Source: Bicyclus anynana (Eukaryota > Arthropoda > Insecta > Lepidoptera > Nymphalidae). Taken from it: a stretch of 64,000 nt of DNA. The stretch spans positions 17,858,698-17,922,697 of the forward strand of contig NC_069085.1 in NCBI RefSeq assembly GCF_947172395.1. The letters are read 5' to 3'. Both the position numbers and the translations under genes were made by a program. The notes beneath the pieces are model-generated. The model saw only the letters and a list, made by a program, of their open reading frames with translations. It searched no databases and was not told the DNA's origin. Of the stretch, positions 44,035 to 56,500 are shown piece after piece. The stretch's first letter is position 1, and each line of letters begins with the position of its first letter.

Positions 44035-47000
44035 TGGATAAGAAAGAGGATAAATGGGAAGCTCTCGCTACCATCAAGTCTTTTGATTTAGGTAATTATA
44101 ATTTCCTGTTTACAAATCCGTATTTACAACACTTTGAAAATAATCTCTGACCAAGATTGAATACTTACTGGTTATATTATGACTACTGGGTATATTATAT
44201 TATGTGTTCTCCTGCATGTACCACATGCCACATGGCATGGTCACAATTTTATATCTGTGTAAAGATAACATTTACAATAGAAGTCACAGCAATTCATAAT
44301 CAACTGAGTAGTAAATGACCTACTCCATGCATTTCCATTTTTTTCAATGCAATGATGCCTTCAGCCTGTAAGAAGGCATTCAAGAGCAAATGTAACAATT
44401 ATATTAGCTTCAAGTGATTCTCTTTATTCAATTGTCTAGCTTGTTTTTAAACAGATAGCTTATTTGTTTGTTGGACATTGGGTATATTGTAGGGACCATA
44501 TTCAGCATCATTAATCTTACTTGTTATGATTGACTAGACTAGACTAGACAAAATAAAAATAGAAGTAAAATACTCTATTTTACTCTATTGTCAAGCACTT
44601 TTGGGACAAAATATTATACTATATTATTACTGTTCAGTGCAGCTTTGCAGACAACACTATAGTTTTACAAAAACAACTGTTAAGTCAAACATAATTTTTT
44701 TTTTTTTTTTTCTTTACAAGTTAGCCCTTGACTACAATCTCACCTGATGGTAAGTGATGATGCAGTCTAAGATGGAAGCGGGCTAACTTGTTAGGAGGAG
44801 GATGAAAATCCACACCCCTTTCGGTTTCTACACGGCATTGTACCGGAAAGCTAAATCGCTTGGCAGTACGTCTTTGCCGGTAGGGTGGTAACTAGCCACG
44901 GCTGAAGCCTCCCACCAGCCAGACCTGGACAAATTAAGAAAATCTCAATCTGCCCAGCCGGGGATCGAACCCAGGACCTCCGTCTTGTAAATCCACCACC
45001 ACCACTGCTCCACGGAGGCCGTCAAAATTTAATTATGTTTTAACACATATGACTACCCTCTGCAAGAGCTAAATTATTAAACTGCTAATACAAATAATAT
45101 ACCGAGCTGTAGCCGTTGATTATTTTTTCTATGATTGCAAACGCAAATGCAATTTAAAAACTAGAAAAATGTATGGGAATGACAGATCTTGATCACGTGA
45201 CCTGTTGATAGCAAATGTTTAAAAAAAAATTGCCACTTGTTGAGTTGAGTTGAGTTACACTAGCAGGAAAAGTGCAAAATGTAACATTCCTGGACATTGT
45301 CTGATCAATATGAGCCTTAACAGCTGAACACTGTTCTAATAATGCAATTAAGTAAATATAGATGGTGGACAATTAGGAAGCAAATGGTAATCTAATAATT
45401 GTAATTAATTGTAATTAATTGTAATTAATTGTATAGCATTAAATATTGAGTAAATGCATCAAAGATAAGATTATAATATAGCCTAAACAAGTTAACAATG
45501 TTCTAGATTTTCAGATTTCATGATGAAATAATACCTTGTATGTGTTAATCTGTTATCTATTAGTATTATCCTGGAATCTTCAAGTAGCATGAACTATACA
45601 ATGGATGCGTCACTCATCATTATCAGCCCATTTGAATGAAATGAAATAAAAATAGCCATGTGCCACAGCAATTCTGTTTCTACAAGCACTAATGCTTTGA
45701 AAACTACATAATGTATGGTAATGATGTTCTTCTTCTTCTTCTTCTTCTTCTTGATGTCGCGGCTCTGCAGGTCTTCTTGAGGTCCTGTATCACGTTGACC
45801 GTTACCGATCTATTGTGATCGCCACTGACTAGATATCCCCTCCAATACTGGTTGCTGCCAGGTACAGTAGCAGTTTCTTGGCTGGGATGTGTTTCACCTC
45901 CTCTGGATCCATTGTGTAATGCCCTAAGTGGAGGTTGCGTTTATGTATTAGAGCTGGGCAATTGCATAAGGTGTTTCCTCTGCCTCTAGGCAGAGTCTGC
46001 ACAGATCTGTGTCCCGGAGTTTAAGATTGAACATGTGTCTATTGAGCCTACAGTGTCCGGTAATGATGTTAACTATTGACAGATTATGTGATTAAGTTGT
46101 TGATTGGATCTGTAATTCCCATACATTTTGTTAGTTTTTGAAGCGTTACCATTTGTAGAAAGAGAATTGATATCATACATGGCAAAGGCCTCCACCCTTA
46201 TAAGGTTACCTCCAAGCTACACTGATCCAAAGGGCATTGGTAAGCTGATATGTGGGGGTGCACTAAATAACTAAAACTTTATATAGATTATTTATATATG
46301 AATACTTTGAAAGGAAATTGGATAAATATGTATATCAATATATTGACACACCTATATTATTAATTTAAAAATATTTATAATTACATTTATCTTTGTATTG
46401 CTTTTGAAAGCTCACAGAACAATTCAGACAATTTTGAACTATGTTAGCCACTGTTTAGGGTGATAGTAAATATTTATTTGTAATACCTATAAATTATACT
46501 TAAATTATGAGCTAAATACTATTTGCATTACTGATATTTGACAGCCTCCAAGGCACAGTGGTATGTGGATCACTGGCTGGGCCAATTGAGGTTTTCTTAA
46601 TTGGCCCAGGCGTAGCTGGTGGGAGGCTTTGGCCGTGGCTTGTTGTCACCGTACTGGCAAAGCCTTACAGCCAAGTGATTTAGCGTTCCAGTATGATGAC
46701 GTGTAAAAACTAAAAGGTGTGTGGATTTTCCTTCTCCTAACAATTTAGCCCGTTACCATCTTAGATTGCATTATCACTTACCATTAGGTGAGATTGTAGT
46801 CAAGGGCTAACTTGTAAAGAATAAAAAATAATACCAATTATAGTGCAACTGGAAACACCGCTAACTCTTTAATTTGAGGGAACAAAAGAATTAGGACAGA
46901 TAACTCTGCGGTGATTAGACTATATTTGATCTATTTGTCTTTGCTTTGGTGCATGTTAGCTCCACAGGGTTTGGGAAATTTCGTCTTAGCATGTGTAGTA

Positions 47001-50000
47001 TGTATGTCTTGCCATGTTTTATAACTATGTTGTTGTTATGGTCTAAATTGATATGTTTCACAAACCAGTTTTAACAACTCCTTTTCACTGTTATAATGAT
47101 CACATTTGCATGTTAAATGCAGAATATACATCGTTATGTGTTGTGTGTGCACTAAACCATTAATATTGAATAATTTATAATAATTAAATTTTAATAAAAG
47201 ATAAACTTTATATTGTATCAAGCTTTTGTAGGAATTGTTAAAAATTTAAAATTTATAATTCTATATTTATGTGATCTATGTGTGGCTATAGTAAACCACT
47301 GTGACCACAATTTGCTAGAAATTTCTATATTTGCCAGGGCTGTCAACACTAATAAGTTATGTAAATTATGTGCTAATTTCCATTATTTGGTGGTTTAAAC
47401 ACATTAGGTTAGGTATTTATTTAAGTAGTTAATATGATATAGTAATTATAGTAACTGCCTAATTTGTTCTCTATATTTTAAAAAGGAAATCCTAATTGTT
47501 AATTTTTTGAAACATCATTACATACAAGCAAAACTAAATAAGCAATATAATGATAACTTTACAGTTATTTTTTATTGTACAGCCTGTGATCAATCCTAGC
47601 ACTAAAAGCAAATGGTTCATTTGGTTTTACCTGACTTCAAATATTTAGCTTGAGTGTGTATGTATATATTGCAGACACCTATAACAGTGTTCAGTTAAAA
47701 GTCTGTTTGCCAAAATGTAATGATAAATAAGGAGAGAAGTTTAATAATAATCATTAAAAATAATCAAGTTTATTTTCAAAATTTAAATAAATTGTTATTT
47801 ATGCCTCTCATATATGCGGTTATGGATATAAACGGGTACAGTTGAACTCACAGTTTCAAGTTCAATTTTAGAATAAATAGAGTACCGTAAACATCAAAGT
47901 GACAACCCTAACTTGACAGTCATTATCAAATCAATTTTTGTCACAGTACTTGTTGTTACTTCACATAACTGCGTAGTGTGTGTTTTGTAATTTAAATTTA
48001 ATTATGGTTAAAAAAGAACTTACTTACTTTAATCTGAACAAAATGTGTCGTAAGTCATTTAGTTTTAGTTTCTTCAGCAGTGTATAACTGGACAATTTTA
48101 GAATTATTGTATACCTAAAAATGTATTAAAATTATTATGAGTGAATTTAAATTTGGATTGATTTAAAATCCATAGCCACTTATCCAGGTTGTAATTGCCA
48201 TCCATGGGCATCCGTGGGCATATTGAGGGCACAAAATAAGATATCGCCACAAACATATACAATACATAGAGAAAGATGCCTATTCATTTTTCTTATTCCT
48301 TGCCACTTAATTATATAACTTATGAGTTAACTAATTCTTTTAATAACTCATTTCCAGGTATATCACGCAACAGCCACCATGAATCCATCCTACACCACAG
48401 CACGCAACAACTCGAAATCGTCCAGTCCGCTGCAACCACACCAATCAGCCTCCTAGTCCAGTCACTGGTCAAACAACTATGCGCACTACTAGAGAAAGAC
48501 AACTCGCGAGCCAACCAGTTGTACAACACGATCTGCGAGAAACTACACAGCATGAACTTGATAGACGATTCTTACTCTATGGGGGAATTTGAGGTTATGA
48601 GGAGTCAGTATCAAAGAGCTTTGTATCAGTTGGTCACTGTAGCAAGTGGTTCCGAAATCCCGATCTCCTTGCCAGTGACTTGGCCTATAACTAGATCTGG
48701 GTTAGAATGGTCGCGATACCACAAAGAATTTGAGGAATTGTACTTCATAGCTGGAGGAGGTTTTGGCAGTGTTTTCAAAGCGCGCCACAGGTTGGATGGA
48801 GTTGAGTATGCCGTCAAAAAAGTTTACATAAAATCCTCGGACGTTAACTCGATTATGACGCATTTAGCCGAAGTCAAAACTATAGCGAGTTTGAATCATC
48901 CAAACATAGTCAATTACAAAGCCGCTTGGCTGGAACCAATGATAGAGTCGACGGTTAAAAAGAAGAAAAAATTCAGAATGGACACAGATTACGATGACTT
49001 TTCTCTAGCATCCAACCATGTGTCTTCAGTATATCCGAACATGATGAATTCCTTCAAGACGTACAATTCCAAAGAATTAACGAAGAATCACGATTTGTCC
49101 GACTTTACGGTATCGTTTAAAAACTCGGATAGCTTCGAAAACACAGTCAGTTCTGAAGAACTGGACACAGAAAGTGACGAAGATTCCGATTTTGAGGAAC
49201 AAAACGCTGTGTGCAAACTTTTATCTGGGAAGGAATACGAAAACTGTTCTCGGGTCAACCTCAAATGGGCGACTCTGTACATACAAATGACATTTTGCCA
49301 GCAGACATTAAAGCAATGGTTGGATGACAGGAATAACCACATGACACTGATGCGAAAGAATTCTGACGACTTGACACTACACCACATTGATTCAAATGAC
49401 AGCAACGATTCTCCTACTCTCGAAAACGCGTTTCCGAACTACCCAGTCGCTTGGACACATATAGATGTTTTGGTGGACATGTTCACTCAACTAGTAAGGG
49501 GGCTCCATTATATTCACTCGCGGGGTATAATACACCACGACGTGAAGCCCAGTAATGTGTTTGTAGAGCAGAGTGAGGGAGGAATGCTGGTTCAGCTCGG
49601 AGACTTTGGTTTGGCGTGTCCCTTGCAGCAGTCCCACAGCGGGCTGGCGCTCGGCACACACTTGTATGCGGCGCCTGAACAACTCGATGGACAATGCAAT
49701 CCCAAGGTAAATTAATTGATGGTTGCTTTTGTTAAAAATCTATAATTTATAAATATTTTCCTTTTCATACAAGCTTTTTATGTTTTCTAAATTGTAAATT
49801 GTATAGCTAGCAAATCTAACAAAACATCTGTTGAATTTAATCCAATTCTACCATTGGCTTAAAATTATTTTAATATTTAGGTATTATTTTAGGTAATGGG
49901 GGAAGGCAAACCCTAAAGGATTTTCATTCATTGCTTTCAGTAACTAAAATAGTAATTCATGAAGAATTATTAGGTGTAACATTTGGCAAGGTTTTTGTGT

Positions 50001-50476
50001 AAATGAGGTAAAATGTGATGATAGCTGGAAGTGTTTTGGAACATGTCATGCCGCCTGGGAGCTTTTATTGAATACAGGAGTACCTTCAATCAGGGATCAA
50101 CATGTAACATCAACTATTTCTTTTTCAGAGTGACATGTACTCCCTGGGCATAATCCTCCTCGAGATGGTGGAACCGTTCAGCACGGACATGGAGCGCGTG
50201 AAGACCATCACAGACCTCCGCAAAGGTCAGATCCCCGCCCACCTCACGGCCAACTATCCCAAAATAGCCCACATCATCGGCAAACTGGTGCAGAGGCGAC
50301 CCAGCCGACGTCTTGACACTAACCAACTATTAGAAGAACTCAAAACGCTTTCGGAAAATAAAGATGACACAATAAAACACTTGAAGGAGGAACTGGCGGC
50401 GAAGGATGAAGAAATTGAGAAGTTGAAGATGATGCTCGCTCAAGTTAATTATCGTGCGACAGGCAGTTTGGTTTAA
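44035..50476 (+). CDS. EIF2AK1: eIF2-alpha kinase, HRI/BeK-like
   Basis: Three exons: 44035-44092, 48358-49706 and 50129-50476 (stop TAA), GT/AG borders, phases 1 and 0; 584 aa. The start is the first ATG after an in-frame stop at 43948. The N-terminal part (about 20-140) resembles the HRI regulatory region. The kinase has the glycine loop IAGGGFGSVFKA (150-161), Lys173 in YAVKK, a long acidic insert (about 225-315, with DTESDEDSDFEEQ), catalytic loop GIIHHDVKPSNVF (Asp414), DFG 435-437, GTHLYAAPEQL and SDMYSLGIILLEMVEPF. The C-terminus is a coiled coil (KHLKEELAAKDEEIEKLKM). The insert and SDMYSLGIILLE mark the eIF2-alpha kinase family, which blocks initiation by phosphorylating eIF2-alpha; HRI is the heme and stress sensor, and BeK is its silkworm relative. 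HRD reads HHD here. PERK and GCN2 are excluded by the lack of luminal or HisRS-like domains. Confidence 0.9.
44695..45024 (-). repeat. SINE family A, near full length, minus strand
   Basis: The poly-T start and the full body lead to the tRNA-like head (reading gacggcctccgtggagcagt on the minus strand), with a ccaccaccacc expansion next to box A. It lies antisense in the kinase intron. Confidence 0.85.
45126..45217. mobile_element. Hairpin MITE, left part
   Basis: It matches the left arm and loop of the hairpin at 62253-62451 (aactagaaaaatgtatggga, atgacagatcttgatcacgt, gacctgttgatagcaaatg). The right arm is found about 0.9 kb away at 46116-46174 (attcccatacattttgttag), so this copy seems to have been split by later insertions. 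Confidence 0.6.
45729..46058 (-). mobile_element. LINE fragment with RNase H C-terminus
   Basis: The minus strand reads GHCRLNRHMFNLKLRDTDLC, RLCLEAEETP, then, after a frame slip, CNCPALIHKRNLHLGHYTMD and PEEVKHIPAKKLLLYLAATS followed by IGGDI and a stop. The LTGHxxLNxHL ... CxxC pattern is the end of RNase H plus Cys/His tail of I/R1/Jockey-type LINEs. A 12-bp duplication GGTAATGATGTT flanks it (45717-45728 and 46059-46070). The 3' tail is a (GAA)n run, seen here as cttcttctt. Confidence 0.8.
46540..46830 (+). repeat. SINE family A, internally deleted head
   Basis: The head gacagcctccaaggcacagt is retained but the anticodon-to-box B segment is shortened to ggatcactggctgggcc. The body and the tail aaagaataaaaaata are present. 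Confidence 0.75.
48004..48049 (+). other. Possible alternative first exon of the kinase
   Basis: ATG opens MVKKELTYFNLNKMC and stops at a perfect donor, C|GTAAGT, in phase 1. The kinase exon 2 acceptor (48358) needs phase 1, so splicing across the 308-nt gap would be in frame. It may be chance; no promoter motif confirms it. Confidence 0.25.
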
Positions 50477-50496
50477 GGTCAATGACACTGATAAAC

Positions 50497-50502
50497 AATA
50501 AA
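50497..50502 (+). terminator. Candidate poly-A signal of the kinase gene
   Basis: AATAAA begins 21 nt after the stop codon. Another AATAAA lies near 50570. Which is used cannot be told from sequence. Confidence 0.45.
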
Positions 50503-51938
50503 TGAATTTCAAAAAATCTCATCAATGTTTTGTACTCTGATGAATTTTATAGACTTATCAATGTTGCTTTTTTCAATATTTATATCAAAATAAATGGAAC
50601 GTTGAACGAAAAGGTCACGCAGTCGCAAAATTTGGGACAAATTAGCTTTCGTCAGCATCAAACTCTGCTGTATGCTGTAAGCGGATTCGATTTCTTATTA
50701 ACTTATTAGACGAAAGGAGATGGTCCATTTCAGGTCCACTCTTGTACCCTGTATCATTAAAATTAAAAAAATACAAAGATTTTATTAAAATTTATTAAAT
50801 TGAATAAGCCTTACTAGATAAAAAGAAATAAATAAAATTAAAACCCAAGTTTTTGAGTTATATCAAGATGGCGCCCATAAAGATGACATGACAATTGCAT
50901 TGAAAACGTCATCTATCCGCCATTATTACTCTTATTAGTGTTGCATTTCTCGGGAGATAATGAATATTATTTCGAAAGAATTAAAGTAAATTCGTAGATT
51001 TGTATAATCAAAAATAGTAAAAAAAATATCTTCTTTTATTTCCGCTAGGGTACAATGACTGATCCTGGGCTCCATACAATTTTGGACAATCTCCTTTAGT
51101 TCTTAAAAGTTTAGCAGTCACCATTGCAGTAAAGCCTCGACAATAAACTGAAAGTAAACTTGAAAGTTCTTTATTAAAATCTGTTTAATTGTTCTTTTGA
51201 CCAAATATATCTTTTTATTTTTTTAAAATGAGTTAAAATATGTGGCCTTTAAACATTTTTGTGATTGTTTCGTGGCCTTATGATGTTTCACTTTATGGCT
51301 CTGTTTCCAATTGTAATGTTTCTTTTTACTGGATTTTCTAGTTTTTTTTTTTTTTTTCTTATAATATTTATAATATAGATAAGTATTGAAGCGGTAGTTA
51401 TTTGAAGTTTGTACTATATTACAATTATTTTTGTGGTTGAATGAAAGAACAAATTATCAATATAATGTGCTTCGATCTTTCTTGTCTTAAAGATATTTAT
51501 CAAAATTTCGCTGATTTTCGAGATATTTAGCAAAATTTTTCTGCATTATTTTGCCATCAATACCACATTCCATCATCCATATTGAAATTTCAAGTAATTA
51601 TCGCAAATGTATCAGTTTTGTTTCGACATTTTTTTTTAAAGTTGAAATATTTTTGATATCTTTGTGTGATGTTATGAGATTAAAATAGTAGTGCAAAATG
51701 AAATTGTATGCTTGTACTGGGAATAATTCAATATTTTTATATTTTTTCTCATAATTATGGGATTTGTTTGCAGGAGTGTTATTTAATATTACTTTATTTA
51801 TTATTGAAGTCATGTTGCATCAGCTTTAGTTGATATTAAAGAAAAATGCCAACTTCATAATTTTCGAACTTAACTATTTCCTTTATTTTTGATGAGATAA
51901 AACTGATGTTTATTTTAATGGACATTGTATGTGTATAC

Positions 51939-52078
51939 CAGCGGCGAAGAGTTCATGCAAGCCGATTCCCGCCTGGTGACCACTTGCTGCACTGGTGATC
52001 ATTGTTTGTATCGCGCTGTATGAATTTCCTTTTCTTTGGGACGGTTTACCTTTATCTAAATTCCATCCTTCGCCACTG
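51939..52078. mobile_element. hAT-like MITE, 140 bp
   Basis: TIRs CAGCGGCGAAG and CTTCGCCACTG, with a perfect 8-bp target duplication GTGTATAC (51931-51938 and 52079-52086). CAG(T/C)GGCG termini and 8-bp duplications are typical of hAT elements. No coding capacity. Confidence 0.85.
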
Positions 52079-52408
52079 GTGTATACCTACCAAATATGAA
52101 TGGTAGAGATAATAGAAACTTTGTAAATGAGGGAATGGTCATCGGCTGTAAGCTGCAAGTAATTGATCAAAAACCCGCCAGAACTTACTGTATGGTTTCT
52201 TTAAATCTTATTGCTATTGTGATGAGATCCTAATTTAACGAATTTTTCTTACACAAAGATTTCCTTGCCTCTATTCTTCATTCTATGAGGCCCATTTCCA
52301 TTTAAGGGTTAACTTGTCATCTAATACGAAATAAAATATATGCCTTTCAACTTCGTGCTAAAAATGTGTTTATGACTGTACTTTTATTGTGCTCGTACAG
52401 TTCGTGCT

Positions 52409-52522
52409 CTGTAGCATGGTGCGGGTGACAGTTCGTTGCACTCTTGTAAATTGCCACGATTCACGATAATAGTGCGTATTATGAACATCATACAGGCTAC
52501 TGTCACCCGCACCATGCTACAG
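52409..52522. repeat. Perfect 23-bp inverted repeat with 68-nt loop
   Basis: The arms at 52409-52431 (ctgtagcatggtgcgggtga + cag) and 52500-52522 are exact reverse complements in otherwise AT-rich DNA. Sequence outside the arms does not pair. It may be a MITE end pair or a hairpin RNA source. Confidence 0.7.
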
Positions 52523-53575
52523 CGGACTAACTGTAGAGTATTTTTGGAAGATGTGCGTTAGTTATGCTGAGTAATAACTCATGCGAAAATTCTTTTCAAT
52601 AAATGACAATTTCCAAGTGTTGTGATGATATGTTCAAAAGTACTTAAGTGCTTTGTATGTGTGTGTGTGTATTTCACAATTTTAATTTTAATTTTTTTTT
52701 AATATAAGATTTAAATTAATTATTTGCATATGTTTTTCATTAAATAAAACCCACACGCAATGTTAAAGATTTATTTACAAAATAAAAAAGTTAACTGCAT
52801 AAATTAACATCTTAAATCTAAATTATATTTACAGACTTATTAATGAAAACATTTATTAATTGGCTCAGTAGCTACACTTTTGAAAGATAGTTTACAGTAA
52901 AGTTTTTTATTAGTTGAACCATAGATAACTTGATTGACTTGATTATTGATAGTATTATATTAAAAAATAAAGATATCTAAATTTAAAGATATCTCTGTTA
53001 TGTATGGGCAAACAAAAATAATCATAACTAGTGGTCCGGCCCAGCTATGCCTTTGAAATACATTATGGTTTATTATAGTAATATTATTTGATTAGGTACA
53101 GTAAAAATTCGACTAAACGAACTAAATAGTCTGAATTCTATAGTAATATTGACTCTGAATCTTAGTAGCTTGTCTCCGCTTTTAGTTATCTTTTAAGCAT
53201 TTTGTATGTAAAATGACTGGAATATTGTATTTTGTATATATGTTATAAAATATTTGCTGAAATACAAAATAATTTTTATGTGCAGTTTATTACAGCAGTC
53301 TTAATTAATTCAATTGAAGATTTTTAAAACTGAATTTGAATTCTACTAAAATTATTTTATAATAATGGATTTTTGCGAGCAAAACAAATTCAACACATAG
53401 AAATTGGTTAAAAAATACAGCAATGGTGCGCGGATATTCGAAAATTTGATTTTAGAGTACCAGTTTTAGACTGGTTGACAGTTGCAGAAAAAAAATACTG
53501 ATGTTTTTCAAAAAAAGTGGCAACTCTAAGTAATAGTTTTTATATCTAATCAGGCGGGTGGTAGTGCGGACGTGT

Positions 53576-56500
53576 TCACAGCAGCGTGTCCACGGCGTGA
53601 ATGACGCCGTTGGTGGCCGGGATGTTGTGCGTCACCACTTGCGCGTTGTTCACTTTGATGCGACCTGTGAAATGACGGTAGTTTTAAAATATGAGTATTA
53701 TTATTAAGTATAGTTTGGCTACTGATAAAAGAGACTGAAATCGCCCGTGATTAAAAAAAATCTACTAATGTTTATTAAAATAACGCTCATGTGTGGAAAC
53801 ATTACTACCTACGAAAAAAATTGCACTATAATTTTGGAAATGCCCTCCAAGTTTTTATTATATTAGCGATTTTAGTCTTTACTTTAATTAGCCGAATTCT
53901 AATTGTACATCTTCATTCGATATTTAAAGCTCTTTAAATCTCTGTGATAAGTCACAATTATAATGTTATGTACCTAAAGAGAACAATGCCTGCTTAGCGT
54001 ATTGCCCAGACGGTTGTCAACTCGATAATTCCACGGTCTACATGTTTTCTGAATACAGAGTCGACACGACAGACATAGATGAATAATAAAGCGGTCAATC
54101 GATATTAAAGGGTTTATTTTGGAGTTAAGATACAAAAAATATCGCAAACATTAAAAAAACAAACTATTTTACAATAGTCTGTCGTCAACAAACGGTTGAT
54201 CATAAACTACCACCAAAACAAAAATCATCCTCTATTAGTCAAAACTGTCGTAAATGAGGACTCACCAGAACTCTTCTGCAAGGTCAACGGTTTAGAGTCC
54301 TCCATAGAGTTTCTCAGCTGGTAGTATCGCATCCCCGCGCTGTACAAAGTCCCGGGCAGCACGTGTTTGGCCACCAGCGCCTTGGCAGCAGGCTTCTCGG
54401 AGTAGCGTGATAGTTCTGATGGAGGAAGTCGCGCGAAGGCGGCGTCCGTTGGCGCGAATACTGTGTATGTTTTGCTCTCTGGAAAATATAAACAATGGTG
54501 CATTAACATTTGAACTAAGATACCACAGAACATAAAGCACTCAAACTGCGGTGAAAGCCAGCCTATGCTTTTATCATGAGTTTTAGGTACCTAAGCTGAA
54601 CTGTGAGAGCCGTGATAGCCCAGTGGATATGAGCTCTGCCTCCGATTCCGCAGGGTGTGGGTTCGAATCCGGTCCGGGGCATGCACCACCAACTTTTCAG
54701 TTGTGTGCCTTTTAAGAAATTAAATATCACGTGTCTCAAACGGTGAAGGAGAACATCGTGAGGAAACCTGCATACCAATTCTCTGCGTGTGTGAAGTCTG
54801 CCAATCCGCATTGGGCCAGCGTGGTGGACTATTGGCCTAACCCCTCTCATCCTGAGAGGAGACTCGAGCTCAGCAGTGAGTCGAATATGGGTTGATGATG
54901 ACGAAGTTGAACTGTGGTGGGTTTGTAAGCAGTGGCGTGCACTTCATAAATGCAAAAAAGCACTGCCTGCCTTATGGAATCAATACAAACCGATGTTGGA
55001 CAACGGAATACATCGCTGGACAAGGAATTTTCAAATTTCATAGTGCATAACCTAGTTAAACACCTTATGTACGCCACTGTTTGGAAGGGTCTGGGTAGCA
55101 CGTTTTAAGTGTCCAGACTCTTGGCCGAAACTCCATAATTCACTACCATAGGCTACAATATCTCAGCCTTCGTAAAATTTATTTATTTATTTATTTTATT
55201 TATTTATTTATTTACTTAAACAGTACCCGGGAAGACATTACAGTTGCCCAATTCGTCTTCCCGGGCTATAAATATACATTATAATTTTATATAATTACTA
55301 ACAAAACAGTACAGGCTTGTTATATCTACTGTGGTACAGGTGATACACAATTTACTAACTACAACAAAAATAACACTTCAAAAAATTACAAACTACAATA
55401 AAAATAACACAAAATAGAAAAGAAAGAAAGAAAGAAATACTAATTAAAAAACAAAAACATTAATCAATAATAATAATAATAACATACATATCAATTTAAC
55501 AAAATAGGAAAACGAATCTCCTATACCTACTCCATTAATAATAATTTAATGGTTTTTATAAGTATCGGCGATGGAGAGTGATAAACGTCCAATTCCAAAT
55601 TGTTACCAGTTAGATCATTGAGCAGGCGCAGCGCCAGCGCTACCGGTGCGTGCTGAGTCACTTTTGTTCTGCCATGTGGTATAGCAAACAAATGGCGACG
55701 TCGCGCACTGGCGTATTTGTCCGGGACATGCAAACCTACTGATTCTAGCACAACAGAATTACTTATTTTGCCCTGAATTAAAATTATTATATATTTTAAT
55801 AAAGCTACGTTACGCCTTAACTTCAGTTTGTCATACCCGGTCATACCAAGGAGAAATAAACTTGGATATATGGTAGGGTACCCAACTGAGTAGCCATACT
55901 GCTTTCTGTAGAGCCATCTAATAAATTTTTTTTGGATCTTTTCTACCATATCTACGTACTTATGTTCAAATGGATTCCATATGATGGAATTGCACTCCAG
56001 TTTGCTCCTCACATATGCATTATACAAAAGCTTTATAACTTCAACAGATTTGAAATGCTGTGACTGGCGAAGCACAAACCCTAGAGTCCTATAGGCTTTG
56101 GTACATATATCTTTTATATGGCTACGGAATGTCAAATTTTCTGACATATTTGTTCCCAAATCCCTAATCGTCGTTACACGCGAAAGATGTGTGACGCCTA
56201 GTTTGTAAGTAACTACAATCGGTTCAACCATTCGACTGAATGTAATGACGGAGCACTTATTAATGTTAAAAAATAATTTATTACGAGTACACCACTGCAA
56301 CACGTTATCAACATCGTTCTGTAAAATTTTGGCATCCGAAACGCGTTCCACCTTATGAAAGACTTTCAAATCATCTGCAAACAGTAGGCACCTAGCATGG
56401 GTAATCACATTCGGCAAATCGTTGATCAATATTAGAAACTCCAATGGTCCTAGATTGCTTCCTTGACTTACACCTGAATGAGTAAAATAAGGTTCCGAAC

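Larger units (their letters stand above)
44093..48357 (+). other. Intron 1 of the eIF2-alpha kinase gene
   Basis: A 4.3 kb intron (gtaatt ... tttccag). It contains a SINE family A copy (44695-45024), parts of a split hairpin MITE (45126-45217 and 46116-46174), LINE RNase H fragment (45729-46058), a SINE family A copy (46540-46830) and a possible alternative first exon (48004-48049). Between 46840 and 47990 it is AT-rich and unassigned. Confidence 0.7.
50503..53575. other. Intergenic region between the convergent kinase and FAS1 genes
   Basis: An AT-rich 3.1 kb stretch. It contains a hAT-like MITE (51939-52078) and a 23-bp inverted repeat (52409-52522). The remainder, with poly-T runs near 51342-51358 and 52690, holds no ORF above 71 codons and nothing I can assign. 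Confidence 0.65.
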
